A stretch of DNA of 64,000 nucleotides from Clostridiales bacterium DTU070 (GTDB taxonomy: Bacteria; Bacillota; Clostridia; DSM-8532), in NCBI GenBank assembly GCA_001513105.1, contig LFSH01000082.1, positions 29,595 to 93,594 on the forward strand. Reading direction: 5' to 3'. This document shows, piece after piece, positions 10,645 through 21,545 of this stretch. The translations under genes and the position numbers were made by a program. Below the pieces are notes generated by a model. It was not told where the DNA came from. It saw only the letters and a program-made list of their open reading frames with translations, and did no database searches. Position 1 is the first letter of the stretch; every line of letters begins with the position of its first letter.

Positions 10645-10675
10645 AAAAAGGCTGCGGGATCCGCAGCCTTTTGTT
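10645..10675. terminator. Bidirectional Rho-independent terminator
   Basis: AAAAAGGCTGCGGgatCCGCAGCCTTTTGTTTT between convergent genes. Confidence 0.9.
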
Positions 10676-10684
10676 TTGACCTTG

Positions 10685-11725
10685 TTACATTCCTGTGAAT
10701 TCATAGTATGCGTCTTTTATTTCAACCTTGTATTCACCTTCGTTCAGGGTTTCCTGCAGTACTGTCTGATACTTGTTTTCCTTGTATGACTTTTCAACCG
10801 AATCCCTTAAATCTTCAAAGGTGTTTTTAATTCCGTCCAGCCTCATTACATGGAATCCGTACTGGGTTTTTACAATCCCGGTATCGCCGACTTCATGGGA
10901 AAACGTCCATTCTTCAAATTCCTCAACCATCTGTCCTTTCTTTACATCATACTGTCCGCCGTTTTCGATTGATCCCTCATCCTCGCTGTATTTCTTCACC
11001 AGCTCTGCGAAATCCTCACCGTTGTTTACCCTTTCAAGGATGCTTTCGGCTGTCTTTTTCTTTTCCTCCACAACCGATTCCTCTGCATCTTCTTCACATT
11101 TAATCAGTATATGGCTTACGGTATTGTAATCAAAGGATTCCTTGTTCTCCTCATAGTAGGATTTAAGTTCCTCTTCGCCAACCTGCATGTCGCTGATTAT
11201 TTTTTCACGGTATTTCTGAGCTTTAACGAGGTTCGAGTATATATTCCTTGCCTGGCCGTATTTTACGCCGTATTGTTCTATGCATAATTTATTCTGGGAA
11301 ATCCCGTATTCCTCGGAAGCCTTTTTAATATCGGAATCAAACTTTTCCAGTGCTGCATCCATATCCTCCCTGCTTACTGAAAAGCCTTCCTTTTGTGCTT
11401 CCTGCAGCAGGTATTCAACTTCAACAGCCTGGCTCAGCGCCTGCTGTTTTGCAAAGTCAATAACGGTCTGTTCATCGACATTCCCCAGTAAACCCATCAG
11501 ATAGGCGGAATACCACTGCAGATAAGACTGCGAGTAGTAGAATTTGAACTCCGCGTTGGAAACTTTGCCGTTTTTAACGGCCGCAATATCCTTCGGCATT
11601 ACAATGTATATAATCGAAGCAGCTATAATAAGCGTCACGATTATGCACACAACCATAAATATTTTCATATCTGAGGCCATTTTTTTCTTAACTTTCGTTT
11701 TTTGCGGCAAAATATCTACCCCCAT
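10685..11725 (-). CDS. PrsA/SurA-like peptidyl-prolyl cis-trans isomerase
   Basis: N-terminal TM anchor; parvulin domain (VSHILIKCEEDAEESV...YSEDEGSIENGGQYDVKKGQMVEEFEEWTFSHEVGDTGIVKTQYGFHVMRL). Confidence 0.92.
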   Translation of the reverse strand: MGVDILPQKTKVKKKMASDMKIFMVVCIIVTLIIAASIIYIVMPKDIAAVKNGKVSNAEFKFYYSQSYLQWYSAYLMGLLGNVDEQTVIDFAKQQALSQAVEVEYLLQEAQKEGFSVSREDMDAALEKFDSDIKKASEEYGISQNKLCIEQYGVKYGQARNIYSNLVKAQKYREKIISDMQVGEEELKSYYEENKESFDYNTVSHILIKCEEDAEESVVEEKKKTAESILERVNNGEDFAELVKKYSEDEGSIENGGQYDVKKGQMVEEFEEWTFSHEVGDTGIVKTQYGFHVMRLDGIKNTFEDLRDSVEKSYKENKYQTVLQETLNEGEYKVEIKDAYYEFTGM

Positions 11726-11985
11726 TATCAGAGATTTAATTTTAAAAATTGCGCAACATGATCATTATATACGTAAATTTGATTTATTGCCAGCAAATAT
11801 TTATTTTTTACATTCTGTTAACAAATGATATATATAAATAACAGAAAATATGTCAAAACCTCTGTGAATCATTATTATCCATGATTACAGAGGTATCAGC
11901 CCTGCAATCATAAGCTGTATTGGGTAAGCGGTTTAAAAGCTCAATGCAAAACTTCGCCATATTCTTATTATCATCAGACCCTAAC

Positions 11986-13362
11986 TTATTCTTCGAGGTT
12001 TATATCGCCCCGCTCCCTGAGATCAGAAACAATCCGGCTGTACATTTTCTCGTCGATCATGTATTTCCGTTTGTAAACAATATATCCGGCAACTATGCAT
12101 ATCAGGGGCAGAACAAACATTGATATTTTCAGAATAACAAGCCCTTTTTCGGTGACATCGGCTTTCGATGCGGCGCTGTTGATACCCGATATTATAACAG
12201 TCGCGCCCACTATGCCGCTTGCTATTGCGCCGCCGATTTTATTGATAAAGGGCTGGAGGGAAAGGGTTACGCTGTCGTTGCGTTTTCCAAGTTTCCATTG
12301 CCCGTATTCAATCGTATCTGCAAGAAACATAAGCATCAGAATCTGGATGAATGCCTCGCCGAGGAAGACCAGGATTCCTGCCGTACCGATAAATATCATG
12401 TTCATCGGTGAAAAGAAAAACAGTATATATCCCAGGACCACAAGGACCGTTGACGCGGCATAGAGTTTCTTCCTGTTGAATCTCTTTCTGAACAGGGGAA
12501 ATACTGCCAGCGCAATGATCTGCGTTACACCCAGTATCATGGCGAAGACCGAATACATGTTCTCGTCACCGTAAGCATATTTGAAGAAATATATTCCGAA
12601 ACTTGTTGTGGTGGTGTAGCCTATCATGAACAGGGCCATCGATATGGTGGTGAAAAGCAGCTGATCATTATGGAAAATGGCTTTGAACATGCCTTTAAAG
12701 GTTGTTGCGGTTTCTTCCCTGAATACGCCTTTATGCTCCCTGACACCAAAAAGCGTTATGCACTGGCCTGCCCACATAATTAATGTAATTGCAACAGCGA
12801 AAACAAAATATGCTTTAGTCATGCTTCCGAAAAGATTTCCAAGAGCCTGTGTTATCGGGACAATACCCACTACAACCGCAAAAAGGCCCACATCAGCGCA
12901 AATACGGGCGAAAGCGCCGATTTTCTCGCGTTCCTTCTGATCCATGCTCAATGACGGAAGCATCGACCAGTAGCCTATGTCATTCGCTGTAAAGATTATA
13001 TCCCAGCAGAAATAAATAACTGCGAAATAGATGAGATACGACGTACCTCGAAATCCGAAATCGGTATACATAAGAACCGTGAAGACACCGGTCAGTAACG
13101 CCCCGGCGGCAATTCAGGGTTTGAATTTGCCGAACCTGCTGTTTGTATTGTCAACAAACACGCCCATGATCGGATCGTTAACCGCATCAAAAATTCTTGC
13201 CACAAGCAGGATACCGTTCAGCCACCATAATGTGGAATCGGGAAACTGCAGTATGTCTGTCAGGTAAAAAATCAGGTACATGCTCACAAGGGAGTACAGC
13301 ATATCCCTTCCTACGGTTCCGAGCCCAAAAGCAAACTGGTTGCGTTTTTACATTGATTTCAT
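11986..13362 (-). pseudogene. GPH-family (MelB-like) sugar:cation symporter with two in-frame stop codons
   Basis: Continuous frame from ATG 13362 to 11986, interrupted by TAA (13348-13350) and TGA (13114-13116). Reads MKSM*KRNQFAFGLGTVGRDMLYSLVS...DAVNDPIMGVFVDNTNSRFGKFKP*IAAGALL.... Confidence 0.88.
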
Positions 13363-13379
13363 GTTGAATCCTCCCTGAT

Positions 13380-15709
13380 TCAGGTTTTCTTTATAATATA
13401 AAGGTTTGAACCAAAGTCCCCCAGCAAGCGTGTATTTTTGTTGTAATGACTGCCCATGAACTGGTTGTTGAGGATTATGCCCGACATCAGCATGTCTCCG
13501 TAGCCCGTATATTCCTCAACACAGTCGGTCAGGCAATAATATCGGTTTGCGGTTCGAAGAAGAAATCCGTCAGGGTTCACAGAAAAGGGGACGATATGCT
13601 TCACCAGCCCTCCGAACCGTTTCAGAAACAGGCTCTGGGGATATGTTGAAACCGTATACTTCGCATCGGGATCAAGCCCGGTTAACGGCAGAAAATCGAA
13701 ACTTTCGCTCGGCGAGGCAATTGTCTGGAAAAAGCCTGCAATTGCTTCAGAACCGTCCTCGGATACGCACTGAAAGTGAAACTTGTTCTCCTTTCCCGCG
13801 GGAAGCCTGTAAAACCGTCCGTATTGAAAGGTTCTGCGGTGTTTTTTATAAAACGCGATCTGTTTTTTAATTTCTTTCCTCTCTGCCGGGGACAGGTACC
13901 TTAAGTCCATTTCATAACCCATGCATCCGAAACAGGATACATTGAACCTTGTAGTAAGAGGAGTGTTCCTGAGTGTCTGCTGGTGCGGGGCATCTGAAAC
14001 ATGGGCTCCGATTGTTGACAGCGGATACATGTGATATAATCCGCCTTGTATTTTCAGCCTCTCCACGGGATCGGTATTGTCGGAGGCCCAAATCTGCTGG
14101 GAATAGCAAAGCATTCCGGGATCAAACCTGTTTCCGCCGCTTGAACAGCTTTCAACAAGTATATGGGGCCTGTCCCCGAAAATCCTTCCGAGAATGTCGT
14201 AAAGCCCCATTATATACCTGTGAAAAAACTCGCCCTGGTTTTTTAAGCATGAAGAATAAGCATCGCTGATATGCCGGTTCATGTCCCATTTTACATAGTC
14301 GGCCCCTGTTTCATCAAGAATTTTTGATACGTTTTCAACGATATAGTCTCTCACGTCAGGATTGCATAAATCCAGTACAAGCTGGTTTCGGCCAAGGGCA
14401 GGTTCCTTGCCCGGGGTTTTAACCGCGTATTCGGGATGAGCGCGGTACAAATCGCTGTCGGGATTTATCATTTCGGGCTCAAACCATATTCCGAACATCA
14501 AACCCATTTTCTTTATTCTTTTTGCAAAACGGGCAAGTCCCCGCGGGAACTTCTTCGGGTTTACAGTGTAGTCGCCAAGCCCGGCGTTGTCATCGTTCCT
14601 TCTGCCGAACCAGCCGTCGTCAAGGACAAACAGTTCTATACCCAGGTCTTTTGCCTGTCGGGTCAGCTTCAGGAGTTTTCGCTCGTTAAATTTAAAAAAA
14701 AGGATTCCCATGTATTTATAACAATGGGGCGCTCTTTCCCCTTCCAGTCGCCACGTACAATATTGTTGTTTATAAAGTCGTGAAAATTCCGGCTTACACC
14801 GTTAAAACCACCGGCACTGAAAGTCATGATCGCCTCCGGGGTTTCAAAATACTCATCCTTGTTAAGCGTCCATTCAAAGCAATGAGGATTAATACCGATA
14901 TTTACCCGTACAATGCCGTGATTTGACAGTTCAACCGCGCCGTAATGGTTCCCGCTGTATACCAGGTTGAAACCGTAAACATAGCCATGCTGTTCTGCTG
15001 CATCCCGTTCGGCAAGCAAAAAGCCGGGGTTGTGCCGGTTGCTGCTTGCTCCCGTTGTGGATGAGTTGACGAATATGCCGTAACCCAGCGGAATATCGTG
15101 GCGGTTGGCTTCCTTTATCCAGCCGCCGTCGAAAGTGACCAGCCTGAAGTTTCGGTCTGGCATATCCAGCATAAGGCTCATCAGGCGCCTGATGACAAGA
15201 GGCTTGTCATTATTGTTTTTCAGTACTGTACGGCGGGTTATGACATCGGTTTTCTCATAGACGGCGTAATACATCAAAAGAGTTACGTCATTGGATTCAT
15301 CTTTAAGCGTAATTTCGAGGGAAGTGCATTCAGATTCGGTTCCGTATGCCGACGGCAGTGTTTCCATAGGTACAAAACCGTTAACTATTCTGTGGGATAT
15401 GTATTTGAAATCGCAGTTGAATGAACCGTCAGGCATCTTTATTTCAGCGGGTGAATGGCGGTAGTCCCCTTTTCCGATTCCCGACCATTCAAGGCAGAGA
15501 TTATCAAGGCAGTATAATCGATCGGACGGGTCATAATATACACTGGAACCAACGGCGGCAGTTCGCTTGAGGGCAAGAGCTTCAGGCGGCTGTTCTTTCA
15601 GCCTTGGTCCGTAATAAATATGCTCAAGGTGCCCGAAAGCCGTTACCCTGAACCAGTAACAGGTGTTTTCGGTGGCAAGCCGGAATACACCATCCTTAAA
15701 ATCAATCAC
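13380..15709 (-). pseudogene. GH36 alpha-galactosidase with a frameshift at a poly-T (coding strand) run
   Basis: N-terminal ORF (14669-15709) ends ...RPIVINTWESFF; C-terminal ORF (13380-14711) continues FKFNERKLLKLTRQAKDLGIELFVLDDGWFG...DYVKWDMNRH...ESCSSGGNRFD. They join with a -1 shift or one extra T. Confidence 0.88.
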
Positions 15710-15739
15710 AGTTCAACCCCCCGCATACATAGTAAAAAA

Positions 15740-17341
15740 TCATGCCTTTATTATTACTGCCTCATAAGGCTTTAACACACCGTTAAAAAACTCTGTTCGG
15801 TAATTTGATAAAAGAACTTCTCCGCTTCGGTTGAATTTCTGCTCAACGGGTGAAAAATTAAGGGCTGTAACAAGGCTCTGATCTTTATATGTGCGTTTAT
15901 ATGCAAAAAGGCATTTTGTTGTTTCTATGGCTTCAAAGTTTCCAAACTTCAATACATCGCTTTGTGAACGTATTTCAATCATTTTTTTATAAAAATTCCT
16001 GATCGAATCCGGGCAGTTTATCTGCGACTTCATATTGATCCGGTTATAATTCGGATTCACGGCAAGCCACGGCGTACCGGTGGTGAACCCTGCGTTGGGC
16101 CCGTCATTCCACTGCATCGGGGTGCGCGCATTGTCTCGCGTGGTTTTCTTTATCATGTTCCATCGTATTCTTTCGGGAATATGAAGTTTCTTTGCAAGGC
16201 GGTAAACATTATGTGATTCCACGTCCTTTATCTGGTCCATCGACGTAAAATCGAAGTTTGTCATGCCTATTTCCTGGCCCTGGTAAACAAAAGGCGTCCC
16301 TCTCAGCGTCATAAGCAGAACACACAGCATCTTCGCAGACTCGGTCCAGTATTTGCCTTCATCGCCGAAGCGAGAGACGCTCCTTGGCTGATCGTGGTTT
16401 TCAAGGTAATTCGCATTCCATTCAAGGGCATTCTGCCACCTGGAAATAACCTTTCCGAATTTTTCGGCGTTAAACTTTCTTTTGAACCACTTTACATAAA
16501 ACTGGTCAACTTCCATATGCTCAAAGGAAAAGATTGTGTCCAGTTCCCCGTCGCACAGCTTCCTGCCCATTTCGGGTGTTACGAAAACCGTTTCACCGAC
16601 GGTAAAACAGTTATATGGATCAAATATCTCGCGTCTTAATGTACGCAGAATTTCATGGGTACCTTCCTGGGATATGTAATATTCGCTTCCTGTAAGTGCC
16701 AGCCTCTTTTTCCCGTCTTCAAGGGATGATTTATAGAGCAGGTTTATAACATCACAGCGAAAACCCGCAACACCCTTGTCCAGCCAGAACCTGAGGATGT
16801 TTTTGACTTCCTCAAGTACTTTTGGGTTGTAATAGTTTAAATCGGGCTGTTTCTTTGAAAAGAGATGGAGGTAATACTCACCACTTTTTTCATCATATTC
16901 CCAGCAGTCCTCGGCAAAAAAACTTGTCCAGTTGTTAGGCGGGTTTCCGTTCCTGCCGGGCCGCCAGATGTAGTAATCACGATAGGGGCTGTTTTTGTCA
17001 CGGCTCTGCAAGAACCAGGGATGCTCATCAGAGGTGTGGTTGATAACAAGATCCATTATGATTTTTATATCCCTTTTTTCAGCTTCCCGGATCAGGCGGT
17101 CCATATCGGCCATGGTTCCGTATTCGGGGTTAATACCACAGTAATCGCTTATATCGTACCCGAAATCGGCATTCGGGGAAGGGTAAACAGGGCTCAGCCA
17201 TACAGCTCCGATTCCTAAATCCTGGAGCTCGTCAAGATGACTGATAATCCCCTGAATGTCACCAATACCGTCGCCGTTGGTATCCTGAAAACTCCGGGGA
17301 TAAACCTGGTAGACCACGCGTTCCTTCCACCATTTTTCCAT
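15740..17341 (-). CDS. GH13 alpha-glucosidase / oligo-1,6-glucosidase
   Basis: MEKWWKERVVYQVYPRSFQDTNGDGIGDIQGI, GFRCDVINLL, VGETVFV, NYLENHDQPRSVSRFGD motifs. Confidence 0.95.
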   Translation of the reverse strand: MEKWWKERVVYQVYPRSFQDTNGDGIGDIQGIISHLDELQDLGIGAVWLSPVYPSPNADFGYDISDYCGINPEYGTMADMDRLIREAEKRDIKIIMDLVINHTSDEHPWFLQSRDKNSPYRDYYIWRPGRNGNPPNNWTSFFAEDCWEYDEKSGEYYLHLFSKKQPDLNYYNPKVLEEVKNILRFWLDKGVAGFRCDVINLLYKSSLEDGKKRLALTGSEYYISQEGTHEILRTLRREIFDPYNCFTVGETVFVTPEMGRKLCDGELDTIFSFEHMEVDQFYVKWFKRKFNAEKFGKVISRWQNALEWNANYLENHDQPRSVSRFGDEGKYWTESAKMLCVLLMTLRGTPFVYQGQEIGMTNFDFTSMDQIKDVESHNVYRLAKKLHIPERIRWNMIKKTTRDNARTPMQWNDGPNAGFTTGTPWLAVNPNYNRINMKSQINCPDSIRNFYKKMIEIRSQSDVLKFGNFEAIETTKCLFAYKRTYKDQSLVTALNFSPVEQKFNRSGEVLLSNYRTEFFNGVLKPYEAVIIKA

Positions 17342-17457
17342 ACAATCACCGATCATTTTATCCTGCACAGGCCATGCAGCACCGCAGGCCCTGCTATTTT
17401 CAGTTTATCCTATTTCTTGCCTGCCCGCAAGAACAATAAAAAAGAATATTGCATTGC

Positions 17458-17886
17458 TTACAGGAATTCCTTTAACTGCTGGACATTGTTTTCCTCAAAC
17501 TTCAAAAGCCTTTCCATGAGATCTGTAATCTCCTTCTCCACTCCCCGGTATCTCTTCAGATTTTTTACCGCATCTATAATACCCATATTACTGCCTATTA
17601 TCAGCATTTCTGCTATATGCGATGAAGATTTGTCGGCAAGGGTCTGCATGTTTATCATCAGGTATGTCCGCAGCTTTTCAAACGCGTTAATCCCCTTTTC
17701 ATCATAGCCGAGTTTATTCAGAAGCGCCTCAGCTTCGTTATGGATTGCCTTGTACTCGTCATACTGGGCTTTCAGATGCTTTCTGAACTCCTCATCTTCC
17801 GCAATATCCATAAGCTGTTCGATGGTTCTTACACCCATTTGTGAGTTCTGGTAGATAAAATTCAGCATTTCAGCACTTGCATTCAT
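17458..17886 (-). CDS. Hypothetical helical protein, ferritin-like-fold candidate
   Basis: All-helical ORF with RBS GGGAAAGGTG before ATG 17886; fold assignment is tentative. Confidence 0.55.
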   Translation of the reverse strand: MNASAEMLNFIYQNSQMGVRTIEQLMDIAEDEEFRKHLKAQYDEYKAIHNEAEALLNKLGYDEKGINAFEKLRTYLMINMQTLADKSSSHIAEMLIIGSNMGIIDAVKNLKRYRGVEKEITDLMERLLKFEENNVQQLKEFL

Positions 17887-17969
17887 TTCTGTCACACCTT
17901 TCCCATTTTGCATTGTATAGTACTGCCATTGCATAATAGTATGCACTTGTTGAAAGACTAAATAATACT

Positions 17970-19493
17970 TTGGATTTATTATTTCAGAAAGCCATAACAG
18001 TTATGAAAGAATATTTCACCAGGATCAGCGTTATACTTTTTTTAATATGCTCGGTAATCACAGTGACATATGTCCTTTTCATCCCGCCGCGTCCCGGGGT
18101 TGCAGACCAGGGAGATTTTCAGCGTGTCATGGATGTCACCGGGTTAAAGGAAAAAGAAACCGGCACGGCCGACCGCGACATGCTTTTTTTCAGATACGTA
18201 AAACCAGAATATGAAATGGCACCTGTAAACCCGTTGAGATTATCCGGCTTAATCCCTACAACAAGCATGATTTACCCTGTTACAGCGGCAAAGCTCCTGT
18301 GCAGAATCACCGGCCGGGAGTTTTTTAGCACGGAAGTACTGGCAGTTATATATGCCGTTGTGTATATAACCGCACTGACACTGTGTATGAAGTGGTATGC
18401 TCCCGGCAGCAAGCCCGTTTTCACTATTACCTCCGTACTCTCCCTATTTGTTTTGCTGGACGGCAATTATCTTGTCTGGTTTAACAGCCTTTACGGTGAA
18501 CCCATGATGATAACAGGACTTGCACTGTTTATCGCTTCGGTGCTGAATGTGTCAAATAAAACCGGTCCGACGGACGATAAGGACATTTTATTCGTCGTCA
18601 TATCATCTTTTCTTTTTCTTGGCTCAAAGGCCCAGTGCATAACCGCCCTGCCCTTTGCCGCTTTCATGATTGTCAGGGTTTTTTCGCTTAAATACAGGAA
18701 TCTGCTTGAATTTAAAACAGCGGGATATTATGCCTTAAGAAAATCATTAATTCCCCTTGTTCTGCTCGTTTTCTATACATTGGGCTTCTTTATCCAGGTA
18801 AACATTACATGCGGCGTGGATACAAAGTACAATTCAGTGTTTTACGGCATATTGGCGGACTCGGACAATCCTGAAAGGGATCTCCTGGAGCTTGGCCTTA
18901 ACACCGACATGGCGGTGGAAGCAGGAAAACATGCCTATCTGCCTGAAAACGAATATAAAAAATACGTACCCTGGTCGGATATTACATTGGAGGAGTTTAA
19001 CCGGAAAATCAGCAATTTCAAAATTATCAGGTTTTATCTTCAAAACCCGGAACGGCTTGTCCGGGGAATGGAGTATACGGCTTCACAGTGCTTTCAGACA
19101 GCAAGTTCCCTTGGAAAATACAAAAAAACCGACGTTGAAGAGTATACGCATCAGTTCGGCAGGTTTACGCTGTGGTCCGATATAAGAAGCAGATACTTTC
19201 CGAGGAAACTGTGGTTTATTATATCCTTTTTCATTGTTCTTGCTGCATTCACACTGAAAAAATACATTAAGGCAAAAAACACCCCTGACAGGCTCAGGAT
19301 TGAACTTATCTGGGTCATCGCAGCCATCGGAATTTTCCAGTTCCCGATGCCGTACCTGGGCAATGGCAGGGCTGATACGGCAAAACAGCTTTTTCTTTTC
19401 AACTATATATTCGATATTTTATTCCTGGTCATGGCAGGTTTTCTTTCAGAATACATCGTAAGTCTTTTGAAGAAAAAACAACCGTTATCTTAA
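17970..19493 (+). CDS. Polytopic membrane protein resembling GT-C/WsfD-type hexose transferases
   Basis: Multiple TM segments; RPGVADQGDFQRVMDVTGL in the first extracytoplasmic loop; SLYGEPMM motif. Confidence 0.6.
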   Translation: MDLLFQKAITVMKEYFTRISVILFLICSVITVTYVLFIPPRPGVADQGDFQRVMDVTGLKEKETGTADRDMLFFRYVKPEYEMAPVNPLRLSGLIPTTSMIYPVTAAKLLCRITGREFFSTEVLAVIYAVVYITALTLCMKWYAPGSKPVFTITSVLSLFVLLDGNYLVWFNSLYGEPMMITGLALFIASVLNVSNKTGPTDDKDILFVVISSFLFLGSKAQCITALPFAAFMIVRVFSLKYRNLLEFKTAGYYALRKSLIPLVLLVFYTLGFFIQVNITCGVDTKYNSVFYGILADSDNPERDLLELGLNTDMAVEAGKHAYLPENEYKKYVPWSDITLEEFNRKISNFKIIRFYLQNPERLVRGMEYTASQCFQTASSLGKYKKTDVEEYTHQFGRFTLWSDIRSRYFPRKLWFIISFFIVLAAFTLKKYIKAKNTPDRLRIELIWVIAAIGIFQFPMPYLGNGRADTAKQLFLFNYIFDILFLVMAGFLSEYIVSLLKKKQPLS

Positions 19494-19642
19494 AGCTGCT
19501 GCAGGGTAAAAATATTATACGGATATCCGTGCAGTGCAGCGAAACCCTCTACCCGTCGTTTTCTTGCTTTTATGCTGCATTTGATTTATTATTCTTGTAT
19601 ACTTACTTTATTTGTATGATAAAAGCATCAAACGGAGGTTTT

Positions 19643-20320
19643 ATGAGTTATTTCAAATACGACACCCATGTTCACACCTCGGAAACAAGCATCTGCGGAA
19701 AAGTTGATGCAAAAACCCTTGTGAGGTTATACAAAAAAGCCGGCTATCACGGTATTGTCATTACCGATCACTATACAAAAGATTTTTTTGAAGGGTTAGC
19801 GCAGGACAGCTGGAATAAAAAAATGGACAGGTACCTAACGGGCTATTTCACGGCTGTTGAAGAAGGGAAAAGAATAGGGCTCAGGGTTCTTCTAGGAATA
19901 GAATTAAAGTTCGGCGAGAACAACAATGAGTATCTCGTTTACGGTTTTGAACCCGACTTTTTGTATCAGAATCCTGGCCTGTACGAAATGGATCTGAAAA
20001 GTTTCAGTAAGTTCGCGGAAGACACCCGGCTGCTTGTTTACCAGGCCCATCCGTTCAGGGTAATGGTAACACCTGCAGATCCCCGGTACCTGCACGGAGT
20101 TGAAATATACAACGGAAACCCAAGGCATAATTCGTATAACGAAAGGGCTTATGACTATGCCGTCAGGCACAATCTTAAAATGCTGTCCGGCTCTGACTTC
20201 CACCAGATGCAGGATACTTCGCGCGGCGGAATAATATTAAAGGAAGCCCCGGAGAACTCCCTGGAGTTTGCCAATATTTTAAGAAATAATGGTATCGTGG
20301 AATATATAACCACTGCATAG
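19643..20320 (+). CDS. PHP-domain metal-dependent phosphoesterase
   Basis: KYDTHVHTSETSICGKV, GIVITDHYT, VYQAHPFR, GSDFHQ motifs. Confidence 0.9.
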   Translation: MSYFKYDTHVHTSETSICGKVDAKTLVRLYKKAGYHGIVITDHYTKDFFEGLAQDSWNKKMDRYLTGYFTAVEEGKRIGLRVLLGIELKFGENNNEYLVYGFEPDFLYQNPGLYEMDLKSFSKFAEDTRLLVYQAHPFRVMVTPADPRYLHGVEIYNGNPRHNSYNERAYDYAVRHNLKMLSGSDFHQMQDTSRGGIILKEAPENSLEFANILRNNGIVEYITTA

Positions 20321-20348
20321 AATATTGGGGTTAATCCCAGGCATGCCT

Positions 20349-20471
20349 TTACAGCCGTCCCCGGTACTGAAATCCTTTGCCGCCGGCCCGTTTATCCAGC
20401 CATTTTATCAGCCTGCACCAGGCATAAATGCCTATTCCTTCAAGTATAATGAAAAGGTAAAACTTCCACAT
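20349..20471 (-). CDS. 40-aa putative membrane peptide, below the ORF-track cutoff
   Basis: Manual translation MWKFYLFIILEGIGIYAWCRLIKWLDKRAGGKGFQYRGRL; RBS AGGTGATTGT-ATG; starts 4 nt after the upstream stop. Confidence 0.5.
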   Translation of the reverse strand: MWKFYLFIILEGIGIYAWCRLIKWLDKRAGGKGFQYRGRL

Positions 20472-20475
20472 ACAA

Positions 20476-20946
20476 TCACCTGCGCCTGTATGCCCTGTTT
20501 TTCAGAAAGTCATTAAGCCAAAGAAGCCCGCCGAATATTGCTGCATTGTTAAACACACTTGCAACCAGGTTCCAGTGAGGCGTTACCAGGACACCGGCAT
20601 GCTTCACAATAGCCTCAAAAACAGCAAATCCGCCGGTAAAAACCAGCATATGAATTAGCTGCAGTAATGGATTTTCAGGAGTAAACTGCAGATACAGAAT
20701 ACCCATTGTGACCGGGAGCCCGAAAGTGAAAAAGGCCGATACATTCAGTATTTCAATCCCTGATTCATGAAAATAATACATCCCCAATGCATACGCATTT
20801 GAATCCTGCCATAATTCAAGCAAACAGCTCATAATCCCACCCCATATGTTTTTGCGAAGTTCCCGCAGGTCCACTAATAGCAGAAACACTACCCAGCCTG
20901 TAACAAATGTAAAAAACCACCTGTTTGAAAGTATATTCCCCGACAT
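20476..20946 (-). CDS. CBO0543-like membrane protein
   Basis: WFFTFVTGWVVFLLLVDLRELRKNIWGGIMS...TPHWN; shares its N-terminal motif with the next gene. Confidence 0.6.
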   Translation of the reverse strand: MSGNILSNRWFFTFVTGWVVFLLLVDLRELRKNIWGGIMSCLLELWQDSNAYALGMYYFHESGIEILNVSAFFTFGLPVTMGILYLQFTPENPLLQLIHMLVFTGGFAVFEAIVKHAGVLVTPHWNLVASVFNNAAIFGGLLWLNDFLKNRAYRRR

Positions 20947-21446
20947 CAGGCACCACCTTTTTCTGGTTTGCTTAGAAACTGCATATCTTCCTGCTTCCCG
21001 AAATTGTTTTTTATCCATCCGAAGAAAAGAAAAAGCAGGAACTGGCGAATAACAAAATAAGGTTTGAATCTTATAAAATTGATCAGGTTAAAGGCCAAGG
21101 CCAGGTAGTTAAAAGCAGCCAAAAACAATGCCCATACTGCCGCGTCTGCAAGCTGGCAGCCCATTTTCCGCGGCTGATTCTGAACGATCAGAATTCCAAT
21201 ACTAAATGCAATTCCCGTGAGGAAAATATTCAGCTTATTTGAAAACAGGAACATGTCGGGCATGTACAGCGGAACCGAGTTATACTCAAACAATTCAAGC
21301 CCTGATGCAAGAACGGTTTCTGCCTGCATAAACACAGCCGACAGTATTCCTCCGTACAGGTTTTTTGGTATCTGTCTTAAATCAGCCAGCAGCAATAAAA
21401 GAGCAATGCTGACCAGGAAAGAAAAAAACCATGGATTCATGAACAA
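20946..21446 (-). CDS. CBO0543-like membrane protein, tandem paralogue
   Basis: WFFSFLVSIALLLLLADLRQIPKNLYGGILS; stop overlaps the next gene's start (TGATG). Confidence 0.6.
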   Translation of the reverse strand: MFMNPWFFSFLVSIALLLLLADLRQIPKNLYGGILSAVFMQAETVLASGLELFEYNSVPLYMPDMFLFSNKLNIFLTGIAFSIGILIVQNQPRKMGCQLADAAVWALFLAAFNYLALAFNLINFIRFKPYFVIRQFLLFLFFGWIKNNFGKQEDMQFLSKPEKGGA

Positions 21447-21545
21447 ACTCTCCCTGATTTGGAATGCCTGTTTAATATTATGTCTTCAGCGGGAAATAAA
21501 AATACGGGAAAACGGGATATGACCAAAAAAAGAAAAACCGAAACA

